A stretch of DNA of 64,000 nt from Serratia nevei (GTDB lineage: Bacteria > Pseudomonadota > Gammaproteobacteria > Enterobacterales > Enterobacteriaceae): NCBI RefSeq assembly GCF_024160145.1, contig NZ_JAMYWQ010000008.1, positions 1-64,000 on the forward strand, read 5' to 3'. The notes beneath the pieces are model-generated. The model had not been told where the DNA came from, ran no database searches, and saw nothing but the letters and a program-made list of their open reading frames with translations. Both the position numbers and the translations under genes were made by a program. Shown here one piece after another: positions 45,937 through 55,245 of the stretch. The first letter of the stretch is position 1, and each line of letters opens with the position of its first letter.

Positions 45937-47352
45937 TTAAACCGGCAGCTCGCCACGGGCTGCCTTGCGCTTGTAGACCATGATGGTCAGCACCAGCGGG
46001 ATGACGATCGCCACCAGAATCGCCAGCGAGTAAATCAGCCAGAACTGCGGTTTGATAGACAGGATGCCCGGCAGGCCGCCGACGCCGATGCCGTTGGCCA
46101 TCACGCCGTCCAGGCCGCAGATAAGGCCTGCGATCGCGGAGCCGATCATCGCGCACAGCATCGGGAAGCGGTATTTGAGGTTGATGCCGTACATCGCCGG
46201 TTCGGTCACGCCGAGGTAGGCAGAGATCGCCGCCGGCACCGAAATTTCACGCTCGTTGGCCTTGCGGCTGATGATGATGATGCCGAGCACCGCCGAGGCC
46301 TGCGCGATGTTGGACAGCGCAATCAGCGGCCATACCGGGGTGCCGCCCATGCTCTGGATCATCTGCATGTCGATGGCCAGCGTGGTCTGGTGCACGCCGG
46401 TGATCACCAGCGGCGCATACAGGAAGCCGAACAGCGCGGCGCCCACCGGGGCGAAGCTGCCGGTCATCACCGCTTTCACCGCCCAGGCGACGCCGTCGCC
46501 GATCATGCGGCCGAACGGCCCGATCAGCGCGTGCGCCAGGAACACCGCCAGCAGCAGCGAAACCACCGGCACCACCACCAGATAGAGATAGTCGGGGACG
46601 ATCTTTTTCAGCCGGGTTTCGATCCAGCCCAGCGCCATGCCCGCCAGGATCGACGGGATCACCTGCGCCTGATAGCCCACTTTCTGGATCACGAACCAGC
46701 CGAAGTTCCACACTTCCGGCGTTTGCTGGCCGAGCAGGTAGGAGTTCATCAGCTGCGGCGACACCAGGGTGACGCCCAGCACGATGCCGAGCACTGGCGT
46801 GCCGCCCATCTTTTTCACCGTCGACCAGCAGATGGCCACCGGCAGGAACATGAAGATCGCTTCACCCAGCAGCCACAGGAAGTCGTAAACGGTTTTCCAC
46901 GCCGGGTGCATCTGCGCCAGCGTTTGGCCGTCGGACATCGGGATGTCGCCGATCACGTTGCGGAAGCCGAGGATCAGGCCGCCGCTGATCAGCGCCGGCA
47001 GCAGCGGGAAGAAGATCTCGGCGAAGTGAGAGATGGTGCGCTCGGTCCAGGTCATGTTCTGGCGCGCGGCGACCTTGGCCTGTTCCTTGTCGGCCTCGTT
47101 GACGCCGGTGCTGGCGATCAGCGCCTGATAGTAGTCGCCGACGTCGGTGCCGATCACCACCTGGAACTGCCCGGCGTTTGTGAAGCAACCTTTGACCATC
47201 GGCAGCTCTTCGATTTCTTTGGGGCTGGCCTTGCTGGGGTCATTGAGGACGAAACGCAGCCGGGTAATGCAATGGCTGACGGTGGCGATGTTCTCGCGGC
47301 CGCCGACCAAAACAATCAGGCGATCAATATCCTGCTGTTTTACTTTGCTCAT
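45937..47352 (-). CDS. treB: Trehalose PTS permease EIIBC, TreB
   Basis: Imports trehalose and phosphorylates it to trehalose 6-phosphate, relying on glucose EIIA. 471 residues: EIIB domain (about 1-90) with phosphorylated C28 in TVSHCITRLRF, then an EIIC membrane domain (GGLILGFRNVIGD, LPVAICWSTVKKMGGTPVLG). First gene of treBC, preceded by a TreR operator. Confidence 0.97.
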   Translation of the reverse strand: MSKVKQQDIDRLIVLVGGRENIATVSHCITRLRFVLNDPSKASPKEIEELPMVKGCFTNAGQFQVVIGTDVGDYYQALIASTGVNEADKEQAKVAARQNMTWTERTISHFAEIFFPLLPALISGGLILGFRNVIGDIPMSDGQTLAQMHPAWKTVYDFLWLLGEAIFMFLPVAICWSTVKKMGGTPVLGIVLGVTLVSPQLMNSYLLGQQTPEVWNFGWFVIQKVGYQAQVIPSILAGMALGWIETRLKKIVPDYLYLVVVPVVSLLLAVFLAHALIGPFGRMIGDGVAWAVKAVMTGSFAPVGAALFGFLYAPLVITGVHQTTLAIDMQMIQSMGGTPVWPLIALSNIAQASAVLGIIIISRKANEREISVPAAISAYLGVTEPAMYGINLKYRFPMLCAMIGSAIAGLICGLDGVMANGIGVGGLPGILSIKPQFWLIYSLAILVAIVIPLVLTIMVYKRKAARGELPV

Positions 47353-47422
47353 TATGGGATACCTGCAGAGGTGTTGACTGAGTAATGATCAAAGCTTAGC
47401 CACTCGGCTTTTTGAATGAAAT

Positions 47423-47434
47423 GGGAACGTTCCC
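47423..47434. promoter_or_regulatory. TreR operator in the treB promoter
   Basis: GGGAACGTTCCC, a perfect palindrome 71 bp before treB, matches the E. coli TreR operator core. It lies between treB and treR. Confidence 0.85.
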
Positions 47435-47489
47435 GGTTTGGGGCGAGGATCACAAAATGACAAAAAATGGTCAACTTCCAAGCAGATCG

Positions 47490-48437
47490 TCAGGAAAGTT
47501 TGCTGGGCACCACCAGGCGGCGGATCCCCTGTTCGCCGCTGAGCTGCGCCAGTAGCTGCTGCGCCGCCAGCAGGCCGGCGCTGCCGTAGCCGAACTCGAC
47601 CGACAGGGTATCGGGGAACAGGAAGCTGAGCAGCGGGGTGTTGCCGATGGCGCACACCTGAATGGCGTGCGCCGGCTGCTGCTGCAGGTATTTTATCGCC
47701 CCCAGGGCGATGCTGTCGGAGGCGCAGATCAGCGCGCTGGTGTGCGAGTCGATCACCTCGGCGGCGTGCTGGAAACCGCTCTGATAGCTCAGCTCGCCCA
47801 GCGTGGCGCGCGGCGTGAGCTTGAGGCGTTCACAGGCGTCGAGGTAGGCCTGATAGCGGCGCTGGCCGGTGGTGGCGTCGCTGAGCTGCACCCCCAGATA
47901 GCCGATGTGCCGGTGCCCCTGCCGGTGCAGGCGATCCATCAGCAGGTTCACCGCGCCGGCGTCGTCGTAGCAGACGGACGAGAAGCCGTCGTATTCACGC
48001 ACCATCACCACCATTTTTTCCTGCCACGGTTTGAGCATCGCCGCGGTCAGGCCGGTGAAGCCGAACAGGATCACCCCGTCGACGTTGCGCTGGCGCAGCA
48101 CGTGCAGGTGCTCCTGCACCAGGCGGGTTTCGAACTGGCTCTCCATCACGATCGGGTCGAAGCCCTGCTGATACAGCAGCGGCAGCATGGTGCGCACCGC
48201 CTGGTTTTCCGACGGCGAATCGAGACGGGAAACGATGATGCCTACCACCTTGTCGCTCTGGCCGCGCATGGCGCGCGCCGACTTGGAGGGGGTAAACCCC
48301 TGCTGACGGATCACCGCTTCCACCCGTTCGCGGGTTTGCGGGCTCACGCTGCCTTCATTGTTCAGCACGCGTGAGACGGTGGATTTGCCTACGCCGCTCA
48401 GGCGTGCGATGTCCTTGATGGTCAGCCGGTTTTGCAT
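47490..48437 (-). CDS. treR: Trehalose operon repressor TreR
   Basis: LacI-family repressor that binds trehalose 6-phosphate as inducer. 315 residues (E. coli 315). HTH LTIKDIARLSGVGKSTVSRVLNN at 5-27, hinge, then periplasmic-binding-like domain (RTMLPLLYQQGFDPIVMES, ICASDSIALGAIKYL). Same strand and just upstream of treBC, with its own promoter. A PhoP box for mgtA directly abuts its start codon. Confidence 0.96.
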   Translation of the reverse strand: MQNRLTIKDIARLSGVGKSTVSRVLNNEGSVSPQTRERVEAVIRQQGFTPSKSARAMRGQSDKVVGIIVSRLDSPSENQAVRTMLPLLYQQGFDPIVMESQFETRLVQEHLHVLRQRNVDGVILFGFTGLTAAMLKPWQEKMVVMVREYDGFSSVCYDDAGAVNLLMDRLHRQGHRHIGYLGVQLSDATTGQRRYQAYLDACERLKLTPRATLGELSYQSGFQHAAEVIDSHTSALICASDSIALGAIKYLQQQPAHAIQVCAIGNTPLLSFLFPDTLSVEFGYGSAGLLAAQQLLAQLSGEQGIRRLVVPSKLS

Positions 48438-48454
48438 GGTTTACTTGTCGTTTA
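48438..48454 (+). promoter_or_regulatory. PhoP box of the mgtA promoter
   Basis: GGTTTA at 48438-48443 and CGTTTA at 48449-48454, separated by 5 bp, fit the PhoP direct repeat (T/G)GTTTA-N5-(T/G)GTTTA. AATAAT near 48480 is a possible -10. The box begins at the base next to the treR start codon, so PhoP could also affect treR. Confidence 0.8.
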
Positions 48455-48585
48455 GGTTGTAAGGCGTAAATTGACGGCCAATAATGAATGCCCGTCAGCA
48501 TAGCTCATTTTCCGACGCGGATCTTGATGCAAAACGGGATTGTGACATTGCGATGAACGGCCGCTCCTGCCGCTCTGTTTTTCCC

Positions 48586-48687
48586 TTTACCGGAGGTTAT
48601 ACCCCATATGGACCCCGACCCGACTGCTTTAGACACTCACTCGGTTCTCCGGTAAAACCTCTCCGCCTGGCGCTGCTGTTTTACCGG
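48586..48687 (+). promoter_or_regulatory. mgtA 5' leader RNA switch with competing stems
   Basis: Segment A (TTTACCGGAG, 48586-48595) is complementary to segment B (CTCCGGTAAA, 48647-48656). B can instead pair with C (GTTTTACCGG, 48678-48687), using CCGGTAAAAC at 48649-48658. A/B and B/C are mutually exclusive. A/B would cover most of the mgtL ribosome site GGAGG (48592-48596), and B contains the mgtL stop. This is the layout of the Mg2+-responsive mgtA leader of E. coli and Salmonella. Confidence 0.85.
48608..48655 (+). CDS. mgtL: mgtA leader peptide MgtL
   Basis: Fifteen codons: MDPDPTALDTHSVLR. E. coli MgtL begins MEPDPTP. The acidic-proline start keeps the motif that destabilises the ribosome at low Mg2+ and promotes mgtA readthrough. 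The proline/arginine-rich second half of the E. coli peptide is replaced. GGAGG at 48592-48596 serves as ribosome site. Translation status would decide between the two RNA stems around it. Confidence 0.85.
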   Translation: MDPDPTALDTHSVLR

Positions 48688-48859
48688 TGAAGTACATCAC
48701 GGTAACCGGTGGCGCGCGCTTCGTCGTTCGCTCCTGCTGCTGAAAAAAAGAATAAGGATCTGCATTGGCAGAGGCTTTTTGGCGTGCCCGCCATCTGCCC
48801 GGCCGATGACGATCCCCGTTTACCCGCTGCCGTGAGGCACCGGGCGACGAGGTGCGACC

Positions 48860-51568
48860 ATGAAACTGAAAAAACTCCCCCGTCAGCTGCTGGGCCTGTT
48901 CGCCCGCAGCCTTCCGCGCCGTTTGGTGCACCGCGACAGCCTGCTGGACAGCGTCGGCGGCGCTGCGCGCGATATGCCGGCCGGCCTGGCGCAGCAGCGG
49001 CTGGAATGCGCCGCCGCAGAGACGATGCAACTCTTTGAGCGTTTTCACAGCCACCCGGAAGGCATCACCGCCCATGAGGCGGAACAGGTGCGCCGGCGGT
49101 GCGGCGAGAACGTTATCGACGATCAGCAGAAAGAGGCCTGGTGGCAGCACCTCTGGCACTGCTACCGCAACCCGTTCAACCTGCTGCTGACCGCGCTCGG
49201 CATGATCTCTTATGCCACCGAGGATCTGACCGGCGCCTTGGTGATCGCGCTGATGGTGCTGATCTCCACGCTGCTGAACTTCATCCAGGAGGCGCGCTCC
49301 AACCGGGCGGCCGACGCGCTGAAAGCCATGGTGAGCAACACTGCCACGGTGATCCGCAGCGATGCGCTCACCGGCAAGAGCGAGCACGTGGAACTGCCGA
49401 TCGCGCAGCTGGTGCCGGGCGATATCATCAAGCTGGCGGCCGGCGACATGATCCCGGCGGATCTGCGCGTGCTGTCGGCCAAGGATCTGTTCATCAGCCA
49501 GGCGGCGCTGACCGGCGAATCGCTGCCGGTGGAAAAATCCGCGGCGCCGCAGGCGTCGGCGGCCGATCCGCTCGACTGTCAGAACCTGTGCTTCATGGGC
49601 ACCAACGTGGTCAGCGGCACCGCGCTGGCGATGGTGATCGGCACCGGCGGCAACACCTACTTCGGCCAGCTGGCGCAGCGCGTCACCAGCCAGGATGATC
49701 AGCCGAACGCCTTCCAGAGCGGCATCAGCAAGGTCAGCTGGCTGCTGATCCGCTTTATGCTGGTGATGACGCCGATCGTGCTGCTGATCAACGGCTACAC
49801 CAAGGGCGACTGGTGGGAAGCGGCGCTGTTCGCGCTGTCGGTGGCGGTCGGGCTGACCCCGGAAATGCTGCCGATGATCGTCACCTCGACGCTGGCCAAA
49901 GGGGCGGTGAAGCTGTCGCGCCAGAAGGTGATCGTCAAACGCCTGGACGCCATCCAGAACTTCGGCGCCATGGATATTCTGTGCACCGACAAGACCGGCA
50001 CCCTGACTCAGGACAAGATCGTGCTGGAGCGCCACACCGACGTGTTCGGCGCCAGCAGCGAGCGGGTGCTGCGCTACGCCTGGCTGAACAGCTTCTACCA
50101 GACCGGGCTGAAAAACCTGCTCGACGTGGCGGTGCTGAGCTGCGCGGAGCAAAATCAGCAGCCGGAAGCGCTGCAGCACTACCGCAAGGTGGATGAGATC
50201 CCGTTCGATTTCGTGCGCCGCCGCATGTCGGTGGTGGTGGCCAAGGACAACGAGTATCACGAGCTGGTGTGCAAGGGCGCGCTGGAAGAGATGCTGGCGA
50301 TTTGCAGCCACGTGCGCCACGAAGACGAGGTGATCCCGCTCAGCGAGGCGCTGCTGGCGCGCATTCGCCGCATCACCGACGATCTCAACCAGCAGGGGCT
50401 GCGGGTGGTGGCGGTGGCCAACAAGATCCTGCCAGCGCAAACCCACGAATACGGCGTGGCGGACGAGTCGGATCTGATCCTCGAAGGCTACGTCGCCTTC
50501 CTCGATCCGCCGAAGGAGAGCACCGCGCCGGCGCTGGCGGCGCTGAAACAGAACGGCGTCACGGTGAAGATCCTTACCGGCGACAACGAGCTGGTGGCCG
50601 CCAAAGTATGCCGGGACGTCGGGCTGGCGGCCGAGCACCTGCTGCGCGGCAGCGAGATCGAGCAGATGGACGACGAGCAGCTGGCGCAGGCGGCGGCGCG
50701 CACCACGGTGTTCGCCAAGCTGACGCCGCTGCACAAGGAGCGCATCGTCAAACTGCTGCGCCGCCAGGGGCACGTGGTGGGCTTTATGGGCGACGGCATC
50801 AATGACGCGCCGGCGCTGCGCGCGGCCGATATCGGCATCTCCGTCGATTCGGCGGTGGACATCGCCAAGGAAGCGGCGGACATCATCCTGCTGGAAAAAA
50901 GCCTGATGGTGCTGGAGCAAGGGGTGATCGAAGGGCGCCGTACCTTCGCCAACATGCTGAAATACATCAAGATGACTGCCAGCTCCAACTTCGGTAACGT
51001 GTTCAGCGTGCTGATCGCCAGCGCCTTCCTGCCGTTCCTGCCGATGTTGCCGCTGCACCTGTTGATTCAGAACCTGATGTACGATATCTCGCAGATCGCC
51101 ATCCCGTTCGATAACGTCGACGACGATCAAATTACCCAGCCGCAGCGCTGGAACTCCGCCGATTTGGGGCGGTTTATGGTGTTCTTTGGGCCGATCAGCT
51201 CGATCTTCGACGTGCTGACCTTCAGCCTGATGTGGTGGGTGTTCAAGGCCAATACGCCGGAAATGCAGACGCTGTTCCAGTCCGGCTGGTTCGTGGAAGG
51301 GTTGCTGTCGCAAACGCTGATCGTGCACATGATCCGCACGCGCAAAATTCCGTTTATCCAGAGCCGCCCGTCCTGGCCGCTGTGCATCATGACGCTGGCG
51401 GTGATCGCCACCGGCATCGGCCTGGTGTTCTCGCCGCTGGCCGGCTTCCTGCAGCTGCAGGCGCTGCCGCTCGGCTACTTCCCGTGGCTGGTGCTGATCC
51501 TCGCCGGTTACATGGTGCTGACCCAGTGCGTGAAAGGCTGGTTCGTGCGCCGCTACGGCTGGCAATAA
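48860..51568 (+). CDS. mgtA: Mg2+-importing P-type ATPase MgtA
   Basis: P3-type ATPase of the inner membrane, induced by PhoPQ and low Mg2+. 902 residues (E. coli 898), ATG 48860 after GAGGTG. Actuator loop LTGESLPVEKS, phosphorylation site DKTGTLTQDK, nucleotide-domain CKGALEEML and hinge MGDGINDAPALRAADIGIS are complete; ten membrane segments are expected. The long upstream leader (from about 48490) with mgtL and the RNA switch controls elongation into the gene. Confidence 0.97.
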   Translation: MKLKKLPRQLLGLFARSLPRRLVHRDSLLDSVGGAARDMPAGLAQQRLECAAAETMQLFERFHSHPEGITAHEAEQVRRRCGENVIDDQQKEAWWQHLWHCYRNPFNLLLTALGMISYATEDLTGALVIALMVLISTLLNFIQEARSNRAADALKAMVSNTATVIRSDALTGKSEHVELPIAQLVPGDIIKLAAGDMIPADLRVLSAKDLFISQAALTGESLPVEKSAAPQASAADPLDCQNLCFMGTNVVSGTALAMVIGTGGNTYFGQLAQRVTSQDDQPNAFQSGISKVSWLLIRFMLVMTPIVLLINGYTKGDWWEAALFALSVAVGLTPEMLPMIVTSTLAKGAVKLSRQKVIVKRLDAIQNFGAMDILCTDKTGTLTQDKIVLERHTDVFGASSERVLRYAWLNSFYQTGLKNLLDVAVLSCAEQNQQPEALQHYRKVDEIPFDFVRRRMSVVVAKDNEYHELVCKGALEEMLAICSHVRHEDEVIPLSEALLARIRRITDDLNQQGLRVVAVANKILPAQTHEYGVADESDLILEGYVAFLDPPKESTAPALAALKQNGVTVKILTGDNELVAAKVCRDVGLAAEHLLRGSEIEQMDDEQLAQAAARTTVFAKLTPLHKERIVKLLRRQGHVVGFMGDGINDAPALRAADIGISVDSAVDIAKEAADIILLEKSLMVLEQGVIEGRRTFANMLKYIKMTASSNFGNVFSVLIASAFLPFLPMLPLHLLIQNLMYDISQIAIPFDNVDDDQITQPQRWNSADLGRFMVFFGPISSIFDVLTFSLMWWVFKANTPEMQTLFQSGWFVEGLLSQTLIVHMIRTRKIPFIQSRPSWPLCIMTLAVIATGIGLVFSPLAGFLQLQALPLGYFPWLVLILAGYMVLTQCVKGWFVRRYGWQ

Positions 51569-51575
51569 CCCGCTC

Positions 51576-51598
51576 GCCCCCTCCGGCCGGGAGGGGGC
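51576..51598 (+). terminator. GC-rich hairpin after mgtA
   Basis: GCCCCCTCC (51576-51584) pairs with GGAGGGGGC (51590-51598) just 7 bp after the mgtA stop. There is no T-tract, so termination efficiency is doubtful. Confidence 0.45.
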
Positions 51599-51779
51599 AA
51601 CTGTGATCCCGTCCGCTTTTTCACCGCAACGGTTGGACATCTGTTCTGTGCTGCGTCTTTATCTACAGCGTTGGCTGTTTTCCCCTGCGCCTTTCAAACC
51701 AACGCGTTGTTGTTTATCGCCTAGCGGTGGTTTGAAATTCATTGGGGATATTTTGTTTTTTTCCTCTGAGGAATTTCCG

Positions 51780-54170
51780 ATGCACAGACCTTTCCGTTAT
51801 ACGCTACTGGCTTCATCGTTATGGTTTTCTTGCGGCGCGCTGGCGCAGCCGGCCGGCGATCTGCCGCTGATGCCCTGGCCGCAGCAGGTGGAAGTGACGC
51901 AACCGGCGGGCAAGCTGGTGCTGGATCATCGCTTGTCTCTGACGCTGCAGGGTGACGACCTGGGCGACGCGCTGCCGCGCTGGCGCCAGCGCATCGAACT
52001 GCAGACCGGCTGGACGCTGGCGCCGATGGAAGAAGCAAACGGCGCGGCGATCAAGGTGGTGATCAAGGACCGGGTGGCGGCGCAGCCGCTGCCGGGCAGC
52101 GACGAGAGCTACCGGCTGGCGGTCACGCCGCAGGGCGCCACGCTGACCGCCAACACCCGCTTCGGCGCGCTGCGCGGCATGGAGACCCTGCTGCAGCTGC
52201 TGCAGACCGACGGGCAAAACACCTTCCTGCCGCTGGTGGATATCCGCGACGTGCCGCGCTTCCCGTGGCGCGGCGTCTTGTTGGATTCGGCACGCCATTT
52301 CCTGCCGCTGCCGGACATTCTGCGCCAGCTCGACGGCATGGCGGCGGCCAAGCTTAACGTGTTCCACTGGCACCTGACCGACGATCAGGGCTGGCGCTTT
52401 GCCTCCGAGCACTACCCCAAACTGCAACAGCAGGCCAGCGACGGCCAGTTCTACACCCGCGAGCAGATGCGGCAGGTGGTGGCTTACGCCACGGCGCGCG
52501 GCATTCGCGTGGTGCCGGAGATTGACATGCCGGGGCACGCCTCCAGCATCGCGGTGGCCTATCCCGACCTGATGAGCGCGCCGGGGCCGTATCGCATGGA
52601 GCGCGAGTGGGGCGTGCATAAGCCGACGCTCGATCCGACCCGCGACGAGGTGTATCGGTTTGTCGACACGATCGTCGGCGAGCTGGCGGCGATCTTCCCC
52701 GATCCTTATCTGCACATCGGCGGCGACGAAGTTGATGCCAGTCAGTGGCGGGCATCGCCGTCGATTCAGGCGTTTATGCAGAAGAACGGGCTGGCGGATA
52801 CCCATGCGCTGCAGGCCTACTTCAACCAGAAGCTGGAAAAGATCCTCGAGAAGCACCAGCGGCAGATGGTCGGCTGGGACGAGATCTATCATCCGTCGCT
52901 GCCGCGTTCGATCGTCATTCAGTCCTGGCAGGGGCAAGACTCGCTGGGTGCCAGCGCCCAGGACGGCTATCAGGGCATTCTCTCCACCGGTTTCTATCTC
53001 GATCAGCCGCAAAGCACCGCCTATCACTACCGCAATGAAATTCTGCCGCAGCCGCTGGGGGTCGAGACGGCGGTGCAGCCCGGCGAGCAGGCGCAAAGCT
53101 GGCGCTTCAGCATGCCGCGCCTGAAGGGCAGCGCGGTGGAAGGCAGCTTCACGCTGATCGAGGGCAAGCAGGGCTGGCGCGGCTTCATCGATTTCAACGG
53201 CAAGTCGCGCCGCGCGGTGCACGACATCGTCTGGCGCACGCCGCAGCAGGTGACGTTCCGCGTCGATACCTGGATGGGCGACACGCGGCCGGTGTTCACG
53301 CTGCAGCAGGACAAGCTCAGCGGCTATACGTTGGTCGGCAACGTGCGTTACCCCACCCGCGGCGACAAACTGGCGGCGGTGCCGGCGGGCAAGATGCCGG
53401 TGGTGCCGGACGAGAAAGGGCAGGCCAACATTCTCGGCGGCGAAGCGGCGCTGTGGGCGGAAAACGTGCGTGCGCCGCTTCTCGATCTCAAGCTGTGGCC
53501 GCGCGCCTTCGCGGTGGCGGAGCGGCTGTGGTCGGCGCAGGACGTTACCGACGAAAGCAACATGTACCGGCGGCTGGCGGCGATCGACGCCTGGTCGGTG
53601 GTGTCGGTCGGCCTGCAGCAGCATGCGGAAACGGCGCGCGAATTCACCCGGCTGAGCAACAGCGTGCAGATCCTGCCGCTGCAGATCCTGGCCGAGGCGG
53701 TGGAGCCGGCGCAGTATTACACCCGCCAGCACCTGAAGTTCCAGGCCGGCAACTATCACCAGTTCGAACCGCTGAACCGCTTTGCCGATGCGCTGCCGCC
53801 GGAGAGCAGCGCGGTGCGCGACATGCATGCCCAGGTCGCGGCCTTGCTGAAGGATAAGCGCGATAAGGCGGCGGCGCAGGCGCTGCGCGAACGGCTGCAG
53901 CGCTGGCAGGCGAACGGCGCGGCACTGCAGACGGCGATCGCGGGCAACCGCACGCTGCGGGATCTGGCGCCGGTGGCGCAGGACGTTGGCGCCTTGGCCA
54001 CGCTGGGCTTAACGCTGCTGGAATGCCATCAGCAGGGCAAACCGCTGAGCCGGGCCGAGGCCGAGCAAGCGCAGCGCCAGCTGGATGCGGCGGCGCAGAC
54101 GCGCGACGAAGTGGTGATTGCGGCGGTGTACCCGCTGGAGGCGCTGCTGCGGGGGCTTAAAACGGAGTGA
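51780..54170 (+). CDS. Exported GH20 beta-N-acetylhexosaminidase
   Basis: Releases terminal GlcNAc/GalNAc from chito-oligosaccharides or glycans. ATG 51780 follows GAGGAA and starts a signal peptide (MHRPFRYTLLASSLWFSCG, cleavage near ALAQ), so the longer upstream frame is rejected. 796 residues: N-terminal GH20b domain (to about 150), TIM barrel with FHWHLTDDQGW and the catalytic pair in HIGGDEVDASQW, an insert of about 120 residues (PLGVETAVQPGE to DKLAAVPAGK), then GGEAALWAENV closing the barrel. Distinct in domain order from the classic Serratia chitobiase. No chitin-uptake neighbour here. Confidence 0.92.
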   Translation: MHRPFRYTLLASSLWFSCGALAQPAGDLPLMPWPQQVEVTQPAGKLVLDHRLSLTLQGDDLGDALPRWRQRIELQTGWTLAPMEEANGAAIKVVIKDRVAAQPLPGSDESYRLAVTPQGATLTANTRFGALRGMETLLQLLQTDGQNTFLPLVDIRDVPRFPWRGVLLDSARHFLPLPDILRQLDGMAAAKLNVFHWHLTDDQGWRFASEHYPKLQQQASDGQFYTREQMRQVVAYATARGIRVVPEIDMPGHASSIAVAYPDLMSAPGPYRMEREWGVHKPTLDPTRDEVYRFVDTIVGELAAIFPDPYLHIGGDEVDASQWRASPSIQAFMQKNGLADTHALQAYFNQKLEKILEKHQRQMVGWDEIYHPSLPRSIVIQSWQGQDSLGASAQDGYQGILSTGFYLDQPQSTAYHYRNEILPQPLGVETAVQPGEQAQSWRFSMPRLKGSAVEGSFTLIEGKQGWRGFIDFNGKSRRAVHDIVWRTPQQVTFRVDTWMGDTRPVFTLQQDKLSGYTLVGNVRYPTRGDKLAAVPAGKMPVVPDEKGQANILGGEAALWAENVRAPLLDLKLWPRAFAVAERLWSAQDVTDESNMYRRLAAIDAWSVVSVGLQQHAETAREFTRLSNSVQILPLQILAEAVEPAQYYTRQHLKFQAGNYHQFEPLNRFADALPPESSAVRDMHAQVAALLKDKRDKAAAQALRERLQRWQANGAALQTAIAGNRTLRDLAPVAQDVGALATLGLTLLECHQQGKPLSRAEAEQAQRQLDAAAQTRDEVVIAAVYPLEALLRGLKTE

Positions 54171-54184
54171 GGGGACAAATAAAA

Positions 54185-54206
54185 ACGGCCAGTCTGCACT
54201 GGCCGT
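54185..54206 (-). terminator. Intrinsic terminator of ridA
   Basis: Arms ACGGCCAGT (54185-54193) and ACTGGCCGT (54198-54206) with a 4-base loop; on the minus strand TTTTTAT follows. It lies 18 bp after the ridA stop. Confidence 0.9.
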
Positions 54207-54224
54207 GATTCGCATGCGTGTCGA

Positions 54225-54611
54225 TTAACGACGCACGGCGATGGCTTCGATTTCGATCTTCACGTCTTTTGGCAGACGCGCCACTTCCACGCAGGAGCGG
54301 GCCGGGAACGGCGCGCTGTGCTCGGTGAAGAAGGCTTCGTACGCGGCGTTGACGGTGGCGAAGTCGTTCAGGTCTTTCACGAACACGGTGGTTTTCACGA
54401 TGTCGGCAACGATCAGGCCGGCGGCTTCGACGATCGCCTTGACGTTTTCCAGCGACTGGCGCGCCTGAGCGGCCACGTCGTCGGCAACGGCGCCGGTTTT
54501 CGGATCGACCGGGATCTGGCCGGAAGTGATGATCATGCTGCCCAGATCAACGCCCTGCACGTAAGGACCAATGGCTGCCGGGGCGAGTTCAGTGCTGATA
54601 TTACGTGACAT
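54225..54611 (-). CDS. ridA: Enamine/imine deaminase RidA
   Basis: Hydrolyses 2-aminoacrylate and related reactive imines produced by PLP enzymes. 128 residues, trimeric YjgF fold. R105 (PARSCVEV) with C107 and Y17 (GPYVQG) form the active-site pocket seen in E. coli RidA. Located after pyrBI as in E. coli. Own terminator downstream. Confidence 0.97.
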   Translation of the reverse strand: MSRNISTELAPAAIGPYVQGVDLGSMIITSGQIPVDPKTGAVADDVAAQARQSLENVKAIVEAAGLIVADIVKTTVFVKDLNDFATVNAAYEAFFTEHSAPFPARSCVEVARLPKDVKIEIEAIAVRR

Positions 54612-54768
54612 GTTTTCTCCTGATAGACCCGTTGTCTTTCACGCTGCCGCGCGGTCGGCCGCAGCGTAAAATTCGGTGGGTAGCAACGTGGGTAGAGTTA
54701 TTTTCAGGCATCCATTATAGGGAGTGACGCGCAGATTAACAGCGCCGCTCCCGCTAAAAGGGCAGAAT

Positions 54769-55233
54769 TCAGTCGGCCTGCAACACCACCTGATGCTCGA
54801 ACTCTTTTTCGCAGTAGCGGCACTTCAGGTGCACTTCGCCGTCGCGCGGCTTCACGCTGAAGCTCGACGCCACCGGCTCGCTGCGGCTGATGCAGTTGCT
54901 GTTCGGGCAGGTCAGCACGCCGTCGATGTGATCCGGCAGGCTGAGGGTCAGCTTGCGCACCACTTCATAGTTGTCGATGCGGTTTACCGTGGCCTTTGGC
55001 GCGTACATCGCCAGCTGGTTGGCCTGCTGCTCGGTCAGGAAGGTGTTCTCGATCTTGATCAGATCCTTGCGGCCCAGCTCGTTGGAGGGCAGGTTCAGGC
55101 CGATGGTGATGCGCTGGTCGGTGGCGGTCAGCTTGAACAGCGTCAGCAGTTTAAAACCGATCTGCGCCGGAATGTGGTCGATCACCGTGCCGCATTTGAT
55201 CGCTTCGACCTGCAGTTTGTTGTCGTGAGTCAT
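54769..55233 (-). CDS. pyrI: Aspartate carbamoyltransferase regulatory subunit PyrI
   Basis: Binds CTP/ATP and transmits allosteric control to PyrB. 154 residues; zinc ligands C109, C114, C138 and C141 (TCPNSNC ... KCRYC) as in E. coli. It starts 12 bp after the pyrB stop and belongs to the pyrL-pyrB-pyrI operon. Confidence 0.98.
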   Translation of the reverse strand: MTHDNKLQVEAIKCGTVIDHIPAQIGFKLLTLFKLTATDQRITIGLNLPSNELGRKDLIKIENTFLTEQQANQLAMYAPKATVNRIDNYEVVRKLTLSLPDHIDGVLTCPNSNCISRSEPVASSFSVKPRDGEVHLKCRYCEKEFEHQVVLQAD

Positions 55234-55245
55234 GGCGGTTCCCCC

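Noticed and set aside
45916-47385. 489-codon frame antisense to treB
   Set aside because: His/Asp/Arg/Gln-rich shadow; treB has a clear PTS signature.
48629-51640. 1003-codon open frame antisense to mgtA
   Set aside because: Low-complexity His/Arg/Gln-rich translation typical of the complementary strand of a GC-rich gene; mgtA itself is certain.
51819-53828. 669-codon frame antisense to the GH20 gene
   Set aside because: Codon-bias shadow; the sense protein has signal peptide and catalytic motifs.
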